From Opisthorchis felineus (taxonomy: Eukaryota; Platyhelminthes; Trematoda; Opisthorchiida; Opisthorchiidae), in the NCBI GenBank assembly GCA_004794785.1, contig SJOL01001501.1, positions 556,567 to 620,566 on the forward strand: a DNA stretch of 64,000 nt, read 5' to 3'. This document shows positions 55,701-58,881 of the stretch, piece after piece. Numbering within the stretch: the stretch's first letter is position 1; each line of letters opens with the position of its first letter. The position numbers and the translations under genes were made by a program. A model generated the notes under the pieces. It was not told where the DNA came from and did not search any database. It worked only from the letters and a program-made list of their open reading frames with translations.

Positions 55701-58700
55701 CTAGACAAGTATCACCCATTTCTGATACACTGTTCTAATGGTTTCGCTTTTTTATTTTTTCAAGTGTCCTTCAGCCCACACAGTATTCGAATGCTGGCTT
55801 AGTGACCCCCAATTTGGACCCATTGGAATCCATCGTGATGGATCATTCCAAAACATGACAAATGAACCAAAGACCCAAACGCCGGAAACGAGGTGAACGC
55901 CACCTATCCGCACTCATCCTTCTGGTAAAACTGGTGACCTACGGAGTTCATGGACCATTGTTGCACTTGATCAGAGACTACCCAAGCCAACAAACAATTA
56001 CAATCAGAGTGGAACGTTCGAGATAAGTCAGTGCTCAAGACGCGAACTCACTTACCGGAAGGTCCGAAATGCTAGTGCTAAAGCTGGACGATTTTTACAT
56101 ATTCCAAACCCATCCATTGTGGTATACCACAAGGTTCGGTGCTTGGCCCATTTTTGTTGATTGTATCCGCAAGCGACTCATCTACCATACGGTCAACTCC
56201 ATGTAAATTATTTGCTGATGTCTCAATGCTAGATAAGGATCCGGGGTACATGGTCGACGCTATGCTTCGGGGGGACTTCCATCATCATCAGCAACTCCAG
56301 TTGTGTTGTTGCACAGTGGTTACGACTGCCACCTTTTCGTTTTCGAATGGTCTGATGAGATATGGTGAATAACTGTACATACGAGGTGGCAGCTGATATA
56401 ATTGGTCTGCTCGCCCTACAAAAAATTTGCTTTTCAAAGTCAGAAATTGTCACATTCTCCTCAGCATGTATCCAACCACTCGGAATCACTCCACTCGTCT
56501 CCATCTCTTTAAAAATGCAACTCCAGTGAGTGTGTTGGTAATCGTCATTACACAGGAAACGCCCTTACGCCGGCAAAGATGTAAGCAGGCACCTGCGGCT
56601 GCCTTGCTGTGCTTTGGTTTTTTTTAACCCTAAACTTATCACCCCACTACTATTTGCATACAACTTACCTCGAGTGAAATACTTCATTCATGTTTGAAAC
56701 TCATGGCTCAAGCGCGATCAGAAAACCCAGGAGCAAGCATAAAATGAGGAACACTGAATTCGTCCAAGAGCTAGACAACCTAACCTGCGTCGGACGGATT
56801 AGTGCTGTAACATTATACTCCATGAATTGTAGGACGTCATGAAAGGACCCTGTGCTCACGTTTGACGCTCTCACCACTCATAATCACACCTAACATCCAC
56901 TTCTGTAATGAACCTCGACGACCAAACCTCTAGACCACCACCTGAAGGTAGAGTACATGACATTTGTCTCAGCTTAATAAACTGCTGTCCAGTTTCATCT
57001 AGTTTCTTCAATTCAACTTCATAAAATCCCTGGAGGTCTCCACATGTAGCAGGAAATTAAAATCAAATTCAGCCATAAAGATTCAGTATCTATGGGCCAC
57101 GCACACTTACCCGACTGGTTGCCGAGCTTCTGTGCATTCTCTGACAGGTTGAGTATGCACAAGTATAGGTCGCCATATGCTAATTGAGGCAAGAACTGCA
57201 GTCGCCACTCATGATCATTCAGGCGGTTTTCGAAGCGCGATATTTGCAGTTCCTGGATTTCTTTTGCGAACCTGTTTCCATCATGTGAGTTATACAAAAT
57301 TTACCCGTGTAGAGCTGATTGAAAATACTTCAGATAACTTATTACATCACTTGACGACGGTATATTGCCGGTAATGCCAGAAAGCTTAGAACACGATTCT
57401 TGAAGTAGTTTGAGCTTCGACGAAACTATCATTTTGAGGAGGTTTTTAGTGTGATGAAATCATCTTACATGTTTGCGTCCTTTGATTGGACATTCACGAG
57501 CACTAGCAAAATATTCGAAATGCCGGACAATCCAGCTATTGTGCCTTGGCCTACTAAAACAATGTCGCGGCAATTTGTCTACGGGTTAGAGGATTAGGGG
57601 TCCTATCTATTCCAGCTTGTGTTCCATAAGGGTGAGAGTAGATGAATGACGGTATAAATCATCCTCATTCAAAGTTCACATCCGTCTCGTGAGTGTGAGC
57701 AGAAGAGCCCATCGAGTAGTCCGGGAACCTATAGCGGAGTTTGTCTAGTTCAACTAGCTCAATGCGGTGCACGGGTGGTGTTGGCCGGTTAGTTTTTCTA
57801 TACGATTACAACCACCACAGAAAGTGAAGCATCTGCATGGATTGTTCCGCGTTGTTTTTTCTTAGGTCTGTACATTTGCCTTTTCGTTAAGTTCGGTCGA
57901 TAACGACTGAGGGGTGAATTCTCGGCGCAGAAATACCTCGGGGTTTGGAGTAGTACGCATCTAATCAGCTGTAAAAATATGATCCAACGAAAGAATTCAA
58001 ACGAAAATTCGGGCCAGAAGTGCAACAGTGTCAGTGTTGGCCAGGTAACAAGCCATGTAGTGAAATAGGTGGGTCCGGATTTTTGTAATTCATGCAGTTA
58101 AAAGTCGGGATGTCTTTAAATACATTTGTGTAAAAGGAATCACTACCATTTTTGGGAGCAAAGTGTTTGCCCACCGCAAAGCTGACTAGGATGCTCTCAG
58201 AAGAACCACTGGACTTCGATTTGTCCGAAGGATCCAGCCATGAAGTGGTATTGTTGCCTCACGGCTGGAGATTATGACCTTTGCTTATCTAATCGGGTGA
58301 GAAGGAACAAATGCAATTTTGGGATCTAACCTGAAAGGCGGAAAGCACTTCCAGCTTGAAAGCCTGGAAGGCTGGTAAGTCCTTGCAGTATACATGAAGA
58401 ATCGTATTATTTCCTGCACGAGCGAGGATATAATTCATTCAGCTTTCCATGGTCTTTCTCACTTGTGAGGGCAGAGGCCCTAGCGTTGCTGCTCTGGGTG
58501 GACTCTGGTGTGAGTGGTGCAGGAGTTCCAGTGATTCTCAAATGTTGCGTGTTTTTTGTGCTCCCCCTCCTTCTTGCAGTTCCTGGAGGGCCAAGATGCC
58601 TTCGGGTGTGTTCTGCTTGGTGCACTGATTCCGTTCTCGGCTGGAGGTTCCCCAGTTCTTCTATTTTTATATTCATAAAAAATCGGTTGCCAAGCCACTT

Positions 58701-58881
58701 GAAGCTGGCTGATCTTAAGCATGGTTTGGGACGTTGATTCAAAATGGATGTTGAGAACAAACGCCTCAAATAGTCAGTCCATTTTGGACCATACTTGTGC
58801 CAAAGTATTTCCGACCGCATCTGGTGGAAGCTCATACGAGAAAAGGAGCACCTTGTCTAACATTTTCTCGAATTCGTTCAT
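869..58881 (-). CDS. UNC79: UNC79 homologue, 5' half of gene (21 exons, partial at 3' end)
   Basis: Multi-exon gene read right to left. UNC79 is a very large HEAT/armadillo-like cytoplasmic protein that with UNC80 and FAM155 regulates the NALCN sodium-leak channel, setting neuronal resting excitability. Exon translations align in order with vertebrate UNC79 from about residue 20 to about residue 1,150 (recalled, not searched). Exons run 57111-57271, 48335-48505, 45560-45643, 43380-43435, 40110-40251, 37988-38055, 37000-37134, 34943-35212, 32966-33301, 30275-30451, 30129-30195, 24847-24884, 22967-23070, 22426-22513, 14367-14455, 10751-10874, 8347-9015, 6357-6729, 2505-3096 and 869-1457, plus a tentative first exon at 58795-58881. 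Every junction from exon 2 to exon 21 keeps frame. The gene continues past position 1. No internal stop or frameshift interrupts the traced exons, so it looks functional. Promoter and 5' UTR were not identified. Confidence 0.9.
1458..2504. other. UNC79 intron 20
   Basis: 1,047 bp between a GTAAGT donor and a GTAG acceptor. No repeat or coding element recognised. Confidence 0.8.
2505..3096 (-). CDS. UNC79: UNC79 exon 20
   Basis: Contains [20 protein letters not shown], then [20 protein letters not shown], and ends with [13 protein letters not shown]. These match vertebrate LPVTLRLIYTIFQEMAKF, MLNCLKILCLHGECLYIARK and FLAYIQDHMLIAS. Two low-complexity linkers, Ser/Thr- and Gly-rich, are inserted between conserved helices. 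Acceptor TTGCTTCAG, donor AA|GTAAGT; phase 1 in, phase 2 out. Confidence 0.9.
3714..3917 (+). mobile_element. tRNA-derived SINE, full-length copy
   Basis: Begins with a tRNA-like region with polymerase III box A TAGCTCAGTGG (3725-3735) and box B GGTTTGAACTC (3769-3779). A tRNA-unrelated body follows and the 3' end is an (ATT)n-rich tail. A second, inverted copy at 48571-48774 shares head, body and tail type, which defines the family. The box B differs from a canonical GGTTCGA, and there is no cloverleaf end suggesting a functional tRNA. Confidence 0.8.
5275..5477. mobile_element. Foldback (MITE-like) element, two arms
   Basis: Left arm 5275-5356 and right arm 5397-5477 are inverted copies of about 81 bp with scattered differences, separated by about 40 bp. 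The right arm and centre recur at 16519-16622 and 34540-34623 without the left arm. No coding capacity. It resembles a non-autonomous foldback or MITE element; the parent transposon is unknown. Confidence 0.7.
6357..6729 (-). CDS. UNC79: UNC79 exon 19
   Basis: Starts [20 protein letters not shown] after TTATTTTTCAG, continuing the helix ended in exon 18 (vertebrate MELQDDGITMG). Also contains [20 protein letters not shown] then LAPVRP, matching vertebrate CNLCQSSILCYQLACELLER then LAPKEE. Donor G|GTAGGT; phase 0 in, phase 1 out. Confidence 0.88.
6730..8346. other. UNC79 intron 18 (GC-AG)
   Basis: 1.6 kb starting GCGAGT and ending TTTTTCAG. No repeat or gene recognised inside. Confidence 0.75.
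8347..9015 (-). CDS. UNC79: UNC79 exon 18 (long acidic/basic insertion; GC donor)
   Basis: 223 codons, phase 0 both ends. Starts [20 protein letters not shown] (vertebrate VLSELDIMVPLQLLISMFSD) and ends [14 protein letters not shown] (vertebrate LNCFILMFDLLLKQ). Between them is a long low-complexity segment, first Asp/Glu/Ser-rich then Arg/Lys/Ser/Thr-rich. The 3' boundary CAG|GCGAGT is a GC donor; no GT nearby preserves frame with exon 19. Confidence 0.85.
9016..10750. other. UNC79 intron 17
   Basis: 1.7 kb. Contains a diverged copy of the hammerhead-like repeat segment (10071-10178). Nothing else recognised. Confidence 0.8.
10071..10178 (+). repeat. Diverged copy of hammerhead-like repeat segment
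   Basis: About 108 bp resembling, by eye at roughly two-thirds identity, the outer end of the 19403-20401 palindrome arms. Shares a core of CTGACGA, a short hairpin and CGAAGC, then a block ending GATCAACAGCACCTGATC. The core fits the CUGANGA consensus of hammerhead ribozymes at the first motif, but the second motif has GAAG rather than GAAA. Confidence 0.45.
10751..10874 (-). CDS. UNC79: UNC79 exon 17
   Basis: Reads [20 protein letters not shown] then [15 protein letters not shown], matching vertebrate KMFDIELCPLPFSMEEMFGF and GYPSSVQEQALLWLH. Acceptor TTTGCACAG. The donor that keeps frame is GAG|GTTGGT, a weak GT site; GTATTT five bases later would break the frame into exon 18. Confidence 0.9.
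12370..13674 (-). pseudogene. Truncated Gag-protease polyprotein of Ty3-type element
   Basis: 434-residue frame starting ATGACC at 13674. Residues 1-205 are an Ala/Leu-rich helical Gag. A single CCHC zinc knuckle, [14 protein letters not shown], lies at about 217-230. A retropepsin follows with LIDTGAG at about 275-281 and ILGADF at about 339-344. The frame then reaches EEYSELFTG, the usual start of the polymerase region, and runs straight into the inverted LTR piece at about residue 405, ending in unrelated flank. Reverse transcriptase, RNase H and integrase are absent. Codon use is much more GC-rich than the surrounding intron. Confidence 0.85.
12402..13992 (-). mobile_element. Rearranged Ty3/gypsy-type element with inverted LTR piece
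   Basis: The 5' LTR occupies 13684-13992 on the minus strand, with short inverted ends TGTAA..TTACA. Gag and protease follow. Instead of polymerase and a direct 3' LTR, the left end is a 62-bp inverted copy of the first 62 bp of the LTR (12402-12463 against 13931-13992, one mismatch seen). The element therefore has 62-bp terminal inverted repeats although it is an LTR retroelement. Flanks ACTAG and TTAGT show no clear target duplication. It cannot be autonomous. Confidence 0.8.
13684..13992 (-). repeat. 5' LTR of Ty3-type element
   Basis: 309 bp, begins TGTAACGG and ends CCTTACA on the minus strand. Directly after it comes TTTGGTGCCATGACC, in which TGGTGCC looks like the start of a tRNA primer-binding site. 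If so, the site overlaps the Gag start codon. Confidence 0.6.
14367..14455 (-). CDS. UNC79: UNC79 exon 16
   Basis: 89 nt reading [20 protein letters not shown], matching vertebrate VWECIMPEWLEAIRTEVPDN. Acceptor GTTTTTACAG, donor AA|GTGAGT; phase 0 in, phase 2 out. Confidence 0.93.
16080..16440 (+). pseudogene. mariner/Tc1-like transposase remnant
   Basis: Broken reading frames recover [22 protein letters not shown] and [18 protein letters not shown]. These correspond to the DDE-superfamily signatures WFQQDGAPPH, DRWIGRRGP and SPDLTPLDFFLWG. Stops and frameshifts interrupt every frame and the catalytic Asp of the first motif is changed, so it is dead. Ends and inverted repeats were not found. 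Confidence 0.65.
16519..16622 (+). repeat. Foldback element, one-armed copy 2
   Basis: Matches the centre and right arm of the element at 5275-5477, including GTGCAGCACA and AGATTCAG then ATGCAAATAAGTG. The opposite arm is absent. Confidence 0.6.
19403..20401. repeat. Near-perfect 999-bp palindrome (two 473-bp arms)
   Basis: Arms 19403-19875 and 19929-20401 are inverted copies with only a few differences, around a 53-bp spacer. Each arm carries a TATATAAAC box and, near its outer end, a segment like a hammerhead ribozyme core. The identical 70-residue frames on opposite strands (19628-19840 and 19964-20176) are a by-product of the symmetry and resemble no protein I know. The layout recalls inverted terminal repeats of Penelope-like elements, but no reverse transcriptase or GIY-YIG domain is present. 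Confidence 0.85.
20307..20340 (+). ncRNA. Degenerate hammerhead-ribozyme-like core (right arm; mirror at 19464-19497)
   Basis: UUGAAGA is followed by a hairpin GUCUCC-UCAAAU-GGUGAC and then GAAAC. The hairpin and GAAAC match stem II and the second conserved box of hammerhead ribozymes. The first box differs from CUGAUGA, so catalysis is doubtful in this copy. A mirror copy lies in the left arm on the minus strand. Confidence 0.35.
20950..21360 (-). pseudogene. Possible ADAMTS/papilin-like remnant
   Basis: The minus strand reads [20 protein letters not shown] then LTVPGAR, recalling the ADAMTS spacer start (VVKGTF..GY..IPPGAR). After a frameshift it reads [26 protein letters not shown], which recalls a thrombospondin type 1 repeat in the expected order. 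Stops and frame changes interrupt it and most of the spacer is missing. It may be a retrocopy or gene fragment; chance resemblance is possible. Confidence 0.3.
22426..22513 (-). CDS. UNC79: UNC79 exon 15
   Basis: 88 nt reading [20 protein letters not shown], matching vertebrate CSTVTQLKEGLNRILCLIPY. Acceptor CCCCTTTTAG, donor GAG|GTTAGT; phase 2 in, phase 0 out. Confidence 0.91.
22514..22966. other. UNC79 intron 14
   Basis: 453 bp; GTATGT donor and CCTTTTAG acceptor. Nothing recognised inside. Confidence 0.85.
22967..23070 (-). CDS. UNC79: UNC79 exon 14
   Basis: Reads [20 protein letters not shown] then [15 protein letters not shown], matching vertebrate FVTKWLKTVCDVRFDVMVMC and LLPKPMEFARVGGYW. 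Acceptor TTATTTTCAG, donor TG|GTATGT; phase 0 in, phase 2 out. Confidence 0.92.
23071..24846. other. UNC79 intron 13
   Basis: 1.8 kb, about half of it a degenerate repeat field (23590-24490). No gene recognised. Confidence 0.8.
23590..24490. repeat. Degenerate repeat field with GGTTAT/ATAACC motifs
   Basis: Dense recurrence of GGTTAT, ATAACCACCAT, GCCCACAAA and ATTCGTGGTGAAATAA-like motifs in both orientations. ATTCGTG blocks at about 23779 and 23878 are about 100 bp apart and continue similarly for about 38 bp, suggesting an old tandem unit near 100 bp. A perfect palindrome, ATAACCACCAT-TTC-ATGGTGGTTAT, lies near 23626-23650. Too diverged to delimit units by eye. Confidence 0.5.
24847..24884 (-). 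CDS. UNC79: UNC79 exon 13 (38-nt microexon)
   Basis: Encodes [13 protein letters not shown] (the first Asp shared with exon 12), matching vertebrate DEVGSLVEKLKPQF. Bounded by CATACAG and a strong GTAAGT. Phase 1 in, phase 0 out. Without it exons 12 and 14 cannot join in frame. Confidence 0.88.
26895..27010 (+). pseudogene. Degenerate LINE reverse-transcriptase fragment
   Basis: Reads [12 protein letters not shown] then RILRIKEV and [11 protein letters not shown], resembling RT palm motif A and the following region of RTE/CR1-type LINEs (DFKGAFDSVD, SLYSQTSGRVRV). Short, and decayed on both sides. Confidence 0.35.
29590..30039 (+). other. Unrecognised 149-codon open frame in intron, antisense to UNC79
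   Basis: Frame from an ORF start at 29590 (TTG or ATG usage unclear) to TAG. The first ~100 residues are balanced and helical-looking ([53 protein letters not shown]); the last third is low quality. No family recognised and no splice evidence. It may be a transposon-derived fragment or chance. Confidence 0.25.
30129..30195 (-). CDS. UNC79: UNC79 exon 12
   Basis: 67 nt reading [20 protein letters not shown], matching vertebrate ESLARLVAMVFQWFHSTAYM. Phase 0 in, phase 1 out; acceptor GCATTTAG, donor G|GTGAGT. Confidence 0.9.
30196..30274 (-). other. UNC79 intron 11 (79 bp)
   Basis: GTAAGT..TTTAG intron of only 79 bp between exons 11 and 12, in a gene whose other introns are roughly 0.45-8.6 kb. 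Removing it keeps frame (phase 0). Confidence 0.85.
30275..30451 (-). CDS. UNC79: UNC79 exon 11
   Basis: 59 codons, phase 0 both ends. Starts with a Gly/Thr-rich linker, then [19 protein letters not shown], which aligns with vertebrate DQRLLSQFGIWFLVSLC. Acceptor CTCTCTGCAG, donor GTAAGT. The following intron is only 79 bp. Confidence 0.82.
30452..32965. other. UNC79 intron 10
   Basis: 2.5 kb with no recognisable repeat or gene. Confidence 0.8.
32966..33301 (-). CDS. UNC79: UNC79 exon 10
   Basis: 112 codons, phase 0 both ends. [16 protein letters not shown] matches vertebrate ELVCAVEAVISLLKE. The rest is a Gly/Pro/Thr-rich linker with no secondary-structure signature, replacing the charged His/Arg-rich linker of vertebrates. 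Acceptor CATCTAG, donor GGG|GTACGT. Confidence 0.85.
33302..34942. other. UNC79 intron 9
   Basis: 1.6 kb. Holds the third foldback copy (34540-34623); nothing else recognised. Confidence 0.8.
34540..34623 (+). repeat. Foldback element, one-armed copy 3
   Basis: Matches the right arm of the 5275-5477 element: GAAGATCGTGAACAAGAGATT, then AAACCAAATTAGTTTGCAA and ATGAGTG. The left arm is missing. Confidence 0.55.
34943..35212 (-). CDS. UNC79: UNC79 exon 9 (cysteine/histidine cluster)
   Basis: 90 codons, both ends phase 0. Reads [20 protein letters not shown] and [15 protein letters not shown], matching vertebrate ISAICQKKNC, AVVTCFSAGC and VRYCKRCHSNHHSNE. Three cysteine pairs plus histidines suggest metal binding, continuing the pairs of exons 7 and 8. 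The second half is Ser/Thr/Arg-rich, then HIYQ at the 3' end matches vertebrate HLYQ. Acceptor CTGACCAG, donor CAA|GTGAGT. Confidence 0.9.
35213..36999. other. UNC79 intron 8
   Basis: 1.8 kb. Overlapping open frames on both strands at 35350-35627 match nothing I recognise. No other structure seen. Confidence 0.8.
37000..37134 (-). CDS. UNC79: UNC79 exon 8 (CX2C exon)
   Basis: 45 codons, both ends phase 0. Contains [17 protein letters not shown] and [12 protein letters not shown], matching vertebrate GDKPPPLYLCEECSERI and WLIDVLLPQAEI. Carries the second conserved cysteine pair (CX2C). Acceptor ATTCCACAG, donor GTAAAT. Confidence 0.93.
37135..37987. other. UNC79 intron 7
   Basis: 853 bp, GTAAGC donor, CCACAG acceptor. 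A 134-codon minus-strand frame at 37171-37575 overlaps it but has no UNC79 similarity. Confidence 0.8.
37988..38055 (-). CDS. UNC79: UNC79 exon 7 (CX4C exon)
   Basis: 68 nt reading [20 protein letters not shown] then MK, aligned with vertebrate WNPIHCQHIECHNAINKPAV. It carries the first conserved cysteine pair (CX4C). Acceptor TATTTCAG, donor GTAAGC; phase 1 in, phase 0 out. Confidence 0.9.
38056..40109. other. UNC79 intron 6
   Basis: 2.1 kb with a short (TA)n microsatellite (38174-38197). Plus-strand frames at 38917-39288 and 39584-39910 are unrecognised. Confidence 0.8.
38174..38197. repeat. (TA)n microsatellite
   Basis: Uninterrupted TA dinucleotides over about 24 bp. Confidence 0.9.
40110..40251 (-). 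CDS. UNC79: UNC79 exon 6
   Basis: Contains [20 protein letters not shown] followed by [11 protein letters not shown], among the most conserved UNC79 segments (vertebrate DLLYVIAYGPSQVKPPAVQM then LFHYWPNLKPPG). Acceptor TTCGCAG, donor C|GTAAGC, phase 0 in and phase 1 out. Confidence 0.92.
42562..42592. repeat. 10-bp tandem repeat, three units
   Basis: CACGTGGACG repeated three times with one substitution in the last unit. Confidence 0.8.
43017..43070. repeat. Imperfect TTTTAAACT(C/T)C(A/C)G repeat
   Basis: Three to four imperfect direct repeats of a roughly 13-bp AT-rich unit. Confidence 0.6.
43380..43435 (-). CDS. UNC79: UNC79 exon 5
   Basis: A 56-nt exon between CTTGTAG and GTAAGT. It reads [18 protein letters not shown], which aligns without gaps to vertebrate YHCQLLECLMKYKQEVWK. 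It starts in phase 1 and ends in phase 0. Confidence 0.87.
43436..45559. other. UNC79 intron 4
   Basis: 2.1 kb; no repeat or gene recognised. Confidence 0.8.
45560..45643 (-). CDS. UNC79: UNC79 exon 4
   Basis: 28 codons starting phase 1 after TGTTTCAG and ending G|GTGAGT. It reads [20 protein letters not shown], which corresponds to the vertebrate helix around NLSASSMLMIAMQY. The match is weaker than in neighbouring exons, but splice sites and phases fit both neighbours exactly. Confidence 0.78.
45644..48334. other. UNC79 intron 3
   Basis: 2.7 kb containing a (GT)n microsatellite (46731-46762). The plus-strand frame at 47755-48117 is unrecognised. Confidence 0.8.
46731..46762. repeat. (TG)n microsatellite
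   Basis: 16 uninterrupted TG dinucleotides. Confidence 0.95.
48335..48505 (-). CDS. UNC79: UNC79 exon 3
   Basis: Encodes 57 residues including [19 protein letters not shown] and a segment matching vertebrate STLPYTMISTLATFPPFLH. The acceptor has a good polypyrimidine tract with a CTAAC branch-like site and CCCAG. The donor A|GTGAGT leaves phase 1. A SINE lies only about 65 bp upstream of this acceptor in transcript order. Confidence 0.87.
48571..48774 (-). mobile_element. tRNA-derived SINE, inverted copy next to exon 3 acceptor
   Basis: On the minus strand: GATATCTCAGCGGTTAAGAC, then CTGACCAGAAGGTCCG and box B GATTCGAACTC. A body follows with CCAGGCTTGG and CCTGGCAGTATCT as in the 3714-3917 copy, then a tail of ATT/ATC repeats ending at 48571. 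The box B here is closer to canonical. Tail to acceptor distance is about 65 bp. Confidence 0.8.
51678..52154 (+). other. Unrecognised 158-codon open frame
   Basis: Starts [20 protein letters not shown] and ends with a Ser/Pro tail and TGA. The middle is Arg-rich ([20 protein letters not shown]). Sits antisense in UNC79 intron 2; a second frame (52273-52671) with a CVSCKYN motif follows. No family recognised. Both could be remnants of a LINE first ORF given the nearby RT remnants, or chance. Confidence 0.25.
54320..55175 (+). pseudogene. Degenerate LINE (CR1/RTE-type) reverse-transcriptase remnant
   Basis: Across shifting frames it recovers [12 protein letters not shown] (palm motif A), FNFI.DVMKC (near motif B), [10 protein letters not shown], and [18 protein letters not shown]. 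The last resembles the GHVLRMPNHRLPRRALF end typical of flatworm LINE ORF2. Stops and frameshifts are frequent, so it is inactive. A target or 5' end was not found. Confidence 0.7.
56018..56070 (+). repeat. SINE head fragment
   Basis: AAGACGCGAACTCACTTACC and GGAAGGTCCG match the anticodon-loop region of the 3714-3917 SINE; box B and body are missing. It lies directly upstream of the RT fragment at 56112. Confidence 0.5.
56112..56270 (+). pseudogene. Non-LTR reverse-transcriptase fragment ([10 protein letters not shown] block)
   Basis: Reads [19 protein letters not shown] then [19 protein letters not shown], which corresponds to RT motifs B and C of CR1/Jockey-type LINEs ([21 protein letters not shown]). 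The second catalytic Asp of the FADD box is replaced (FADV), so it is inactive. A different family from the 54320-55175 remnant. Confidence 0.7.
57111..57271 (-). CDS. UNC79: UNC79 exon 2
   Basis: Reads [17 protein letters not shown] then [20 protein letters not shown], aligning with vertebrate YQGLYVTLVTLLDLVPLL and the preceding N-terminal helix. The donor G|GTAAGT is strong and leaves phase 1, which joins exon 3 to give GCG (Ala). The 5' boundary is less certain: AACAG at 57274-57272 or ATCCAG at 57255-57253 could be the acceptor. An in-frame TAA lies further upstream. Confidence 0.75.
57272..58794. other. UNC79 intron 1 (tentative)
   Basis: 1.5 kb between exon 2 and the tentative first exon. 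A minus-strand frame after TTTTTACAG near 57980 ([17 protein letters not shown]) could be an extra small exon, but no vertebrate match is convincing. Confidence 0.45.
58795..58881 (-). CDS. UNC79: UNC79 exon 1 (tentative start exon)
   Basis: Encodes 29 residues beginning ATG at 58881, with an in-frame TGA upstream of the ATG. Residues ..[15 protein letters not shown] resemble the vertebrate N-terminal stretch ..IYPVPSGTDIANTLKYFSQ. A GTATGG donor follows CAA at 58795, and an in-frame TGA lies just inside the intron, so an exon end here is reasonable. It ends in phase 0, which does not match the preferred exon 2 acceptor (phase 2). Either exon 2 starts at 57252 instead, or an unseen small exon lies between them (the stretch near 57800-58000 after a TTTTTACAG acceptor is one candidate). 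Confidence 0.45.

Larger units (their letters stand above)
48506..57110. other. UNC79 intron 2
   Basis: 8.6 kb, the largest intron. Contains a SINE beside the exon 3 acceptor, two LINE reverse-transcriptase remnants, a SINE fragment and two unrecognised frames. The minus-strand frame at 49116-49310 lies in this intron but cannot be inserted between exons 2 and 3 without breaking phase. Confidence 0.8.

Noticed and set aside
58407..58737. Minus-strand frame with [16 protein letters not shown] and overlapping plus-strand frames as genes
   Set aside because: Frames on both strands overlap, none resembles a known protein, and the segment lies just downstream of the tentative UNC79 first exon inside its intron.
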